From Spirochaetaceae bacterium (GTDB taxonomy: Bacteria > Spirochaetota > Spirochaetia > DSM-27196 > SKKC01): a stretch of 14,823 bases of DNA. This document shows, piece by piece, positions 13,461-14,823 of this stretch (the first letter of the stretch is position 1; each line of letters begins with the position of its first letter). Location: positions 1 through 14,823 of the forward strand of contig PWGF01000225.1 of the NCBI GenBank assembly GCA_003554375.1, written 5' to 3'. The position numbers and the translations under genes are program-made. The notes beneath the pieces were generated by a model. It saw nothing but the letters and a program-made list of their open reading frames with translations. It did no database searches and was not told where the DNA came from.

Positions 13461-14823
13461 ATGCACGGGTTCGAAGAACAGGATTACAGCAAAGAGATAG
13501 ATTTCAAGATCTGGCGGAAGATTCTCAGCTACGCCAGGCCATATCGAGGGCACCTCCTGCAGCTTCTGGTGGTCATGTCGGTGGTGGCCGTGATCGATGC
13601 GGCGTTCCCCGCGATGACCCGCTACGCTATAGATACCTTTGTTGTTCCGGGTACCACGAACGGGCTCCCCCTGTTTGCAGCCGCATATGGACTGCTCGTG
13701 GTGGCACAGGCGTTCAACATCTGGCTCTTCATCGGTACGGCGGGTCGGATCGAGACGGGGCTCTGTTACGACCTACGGAAGCGCGGGTTTGCGCGGCTCC
13801 AGCAGTTGGGTTTTTCCTACTACGACAGAACTCCGGTGGGTTGGATCATGGCGCGGATGACAAGCGATTCCGAGCGGCTGGGCGAGACCATTTCGTGGGG
13901 CGCGGTGGACATCCTCTGGGGCGGCGGCACGATGCTCGCGATCAGTGTTTTCATGTTCGTCATGGACTGGCGGCTTGCGCTCCTCACCTTGCTGGTAGTA
14001 CCTCCGCTTGTCGTGGCGAGCGTGTACTTCCAGCGGCGCATCCTGGAGAATCATAGAGAGGTCCGGAAGACCAATTCGCGGATCTCCGGCGCCTACAACG
14101 AAGGCATCATGGGGGCCAAGACCACGAAAACGCTGGTGCGCGAAGGGGCGAACCTCCGTGAGTTTCAGGAGCTGACGGGGGCGATGCGCCGCCACTCTGT
14201 AAGAACCGCCACGTTCTCCGCGCTCTACATGCCGGTCGTTCTCACCCTGGGGAGTATCGGAACAGGACTTGCGCTCTGGTACGGCGGTTCCGGGGTGATT
14301 GCGGGTACCGTCACCTACGGCACGCTCGTCGCGTTCATCAGCTATACGGTGCAGTTCTTTGAGCCGGTGCGCGAGCTCGCCCGGGTCCTTGCGGAGTTCC
14401 AGAACGCGCAGGCTTCAGCGGAGCGGGTAATCTCGATGATCGAGACGGAGCCTGAGATCGTCGACCGCCCTGAGGTCGCGGAGCAATACGGCGACGTGTT
14501 CCACCCCAAGAAGGAGAACTGGCCAAGGTGGAGCGGGCATCTCGAGTTCCGGAACGTGGGGTTCCGGTATCCGAATGGTGAGCGCGTGCTGAGCGACTTC
14601 AATCTGACAGTGGAGGCCGGGGCCGCCGTTGCCCTGGTCGGGGAGACGGGGTGCGGGAAGAGCACCATGGTGAATCTGGCCTGCCGCTTCTACGAGCCGA
14701 CCGAAGGGGAGATCCTTCTGGACGGCGTGGACTATCGCAAGCGGGGTATTCTCTGGCACCAGTCGCATCTAGGGTACGTACTTCAGGGGCCGCACCTATT
14801 CAGCGGCACCGTCCGCGAGAACA
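13461..14823 (+). CDS. ABC exporter half-transporter, partner subunit (runs off right edge)
   Basis: Translated by hand: 454 codons are visible before the window ends inside the ATPase domain. A polar N-terminus (MHGFEEQDYSKEIDFKIW) leads into a six-helix exporter domain (about 30-320). Recognisable parts are the coupling-helix stretches FSYYDRTPVGWIMARMTSD (118-136) and LEFRNVGFRYPNGERVLSDF (361-380), Walker A GETGCGKST (394-402) and the Q-loop Q442 in YVLQGPHLFSGTVREN. An extra segment (about 340-358, FHPKKENWPRW) joins the two domains. The signature and Walker B lie beyond the edge, so I cannot see whether this subunit supplies the canonical catalytic Glu, as the partner's D514 predicts. 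The ATG at 13461 has AAGGGGAG five bases upstream (13448-13455). It is co-directional with the first ABC gene after an 87-base gap. Confidence 0.93.
   Translation, partial: MHGFEEQDYSKEIDFKIWRKILSYARPYRGHLLQLLVVMSVVAVIDAAFPAMTRYAIDTFVVPGTTNGLPLFAAAYGLLVVAQAFNIWLFIGTAGRIETGLCYDLRKRGFARLQQLGFSYYDRTPVGWIMARMTSDSERLGETISWGAVDILWGGGTMLAISVFMFVMDWRLALLTLLVVPPLVVASVYFQRRILENHREVRKTNSRISGAYNEGIMGAKTTKTLVREGANLREFQELTGAMRRHSVRTATFSALYMPVVLTLGSIGTGLALWYGGSGVIAGTVTYGTLVAFISYTVQFFEPVRELARVLAEFQNAQASAERVISMIETEPEIVDRPEVAEQYGDVFHPKKENWPRWSGHLEFRNVGFRYPNGERVLSDFNLTVEAGAAVALVGETGCGKSTMVNLACRFYEPTEGEILLDGVDYRKRGILWHQSHLGYVLQGPHLFSGTVREN

Noticed and set aside
12465..13553. Open reading frame of 362 codons on the minus strand
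   Set aside because: It lies opposite the ABC exporter gene with its conserved ATPase motifs, has no family resemblance, and is explained by codon bias of G+C-rich DNA.

Overview
This window comes from a bacterium of moderately high G+C content. I cannot name the lineage. The gene content (a betaine-type BCCT carrier, three trehalose/alpha-glucan enzymes and a universal stress protein) suggests an organism that meets osmotic or desiccation stress. No rRNA, tRNA, CRISPR array or insertion sequence was recognised.

Left part, minus strand (9247 down to 1): five tightly spaced genes read as one operon in the order glgE, treS-maltokinase fusion, treZ, a tandem universal-stress protein, and a BCCT transporter cut by the left edge. 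TreS isomerises trehalose to maltose, the fused maltokinase makes maltose 1-phosphate, and GlgE adds its maltosyl unit to an alpha-1,4-glucan. TreZ belongs to the opposite route, in which TreY and TreZ release trehalose from glucan, but no treY lies in the window and no glgB fills the usual branching-enzyme position. The operon therefore appears to join both directions of trehalose-glucan exchange to uptake of a quaternary-ammonium osmolyte. The last two genes overlap by four bases (ATGA).

Centre (9248-10687): a 195-base divergent intergenic region separates glgE from fabF on the plus strand. It holds a perfect TTGACA box and one AT-rich block. fabF is a complete condensing-enzyme gene of standard length with no other fatty-acid gene beside it.

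Right part, plus strand (10688-14823): about 800 bases without a recognised protein gene hold a perfect 10-bp inverted repeat, a good sigma70-like promoter, two very short ORFs with strong Shine-Dalgarno sequences and a nested hairpin. Two ABC exporter half-transporters follow, the second cut by the right edge. The first has Asp in place of the catalytic Glu after Walker B, as in heterodimeric exporters with one degenerate ATP site, so the two are probably partners. The long structured leader with small ORFs resembles in layout the leader-peptide attenuation known for some bacterial drug exporters, and is the most likely place for something undescribed.
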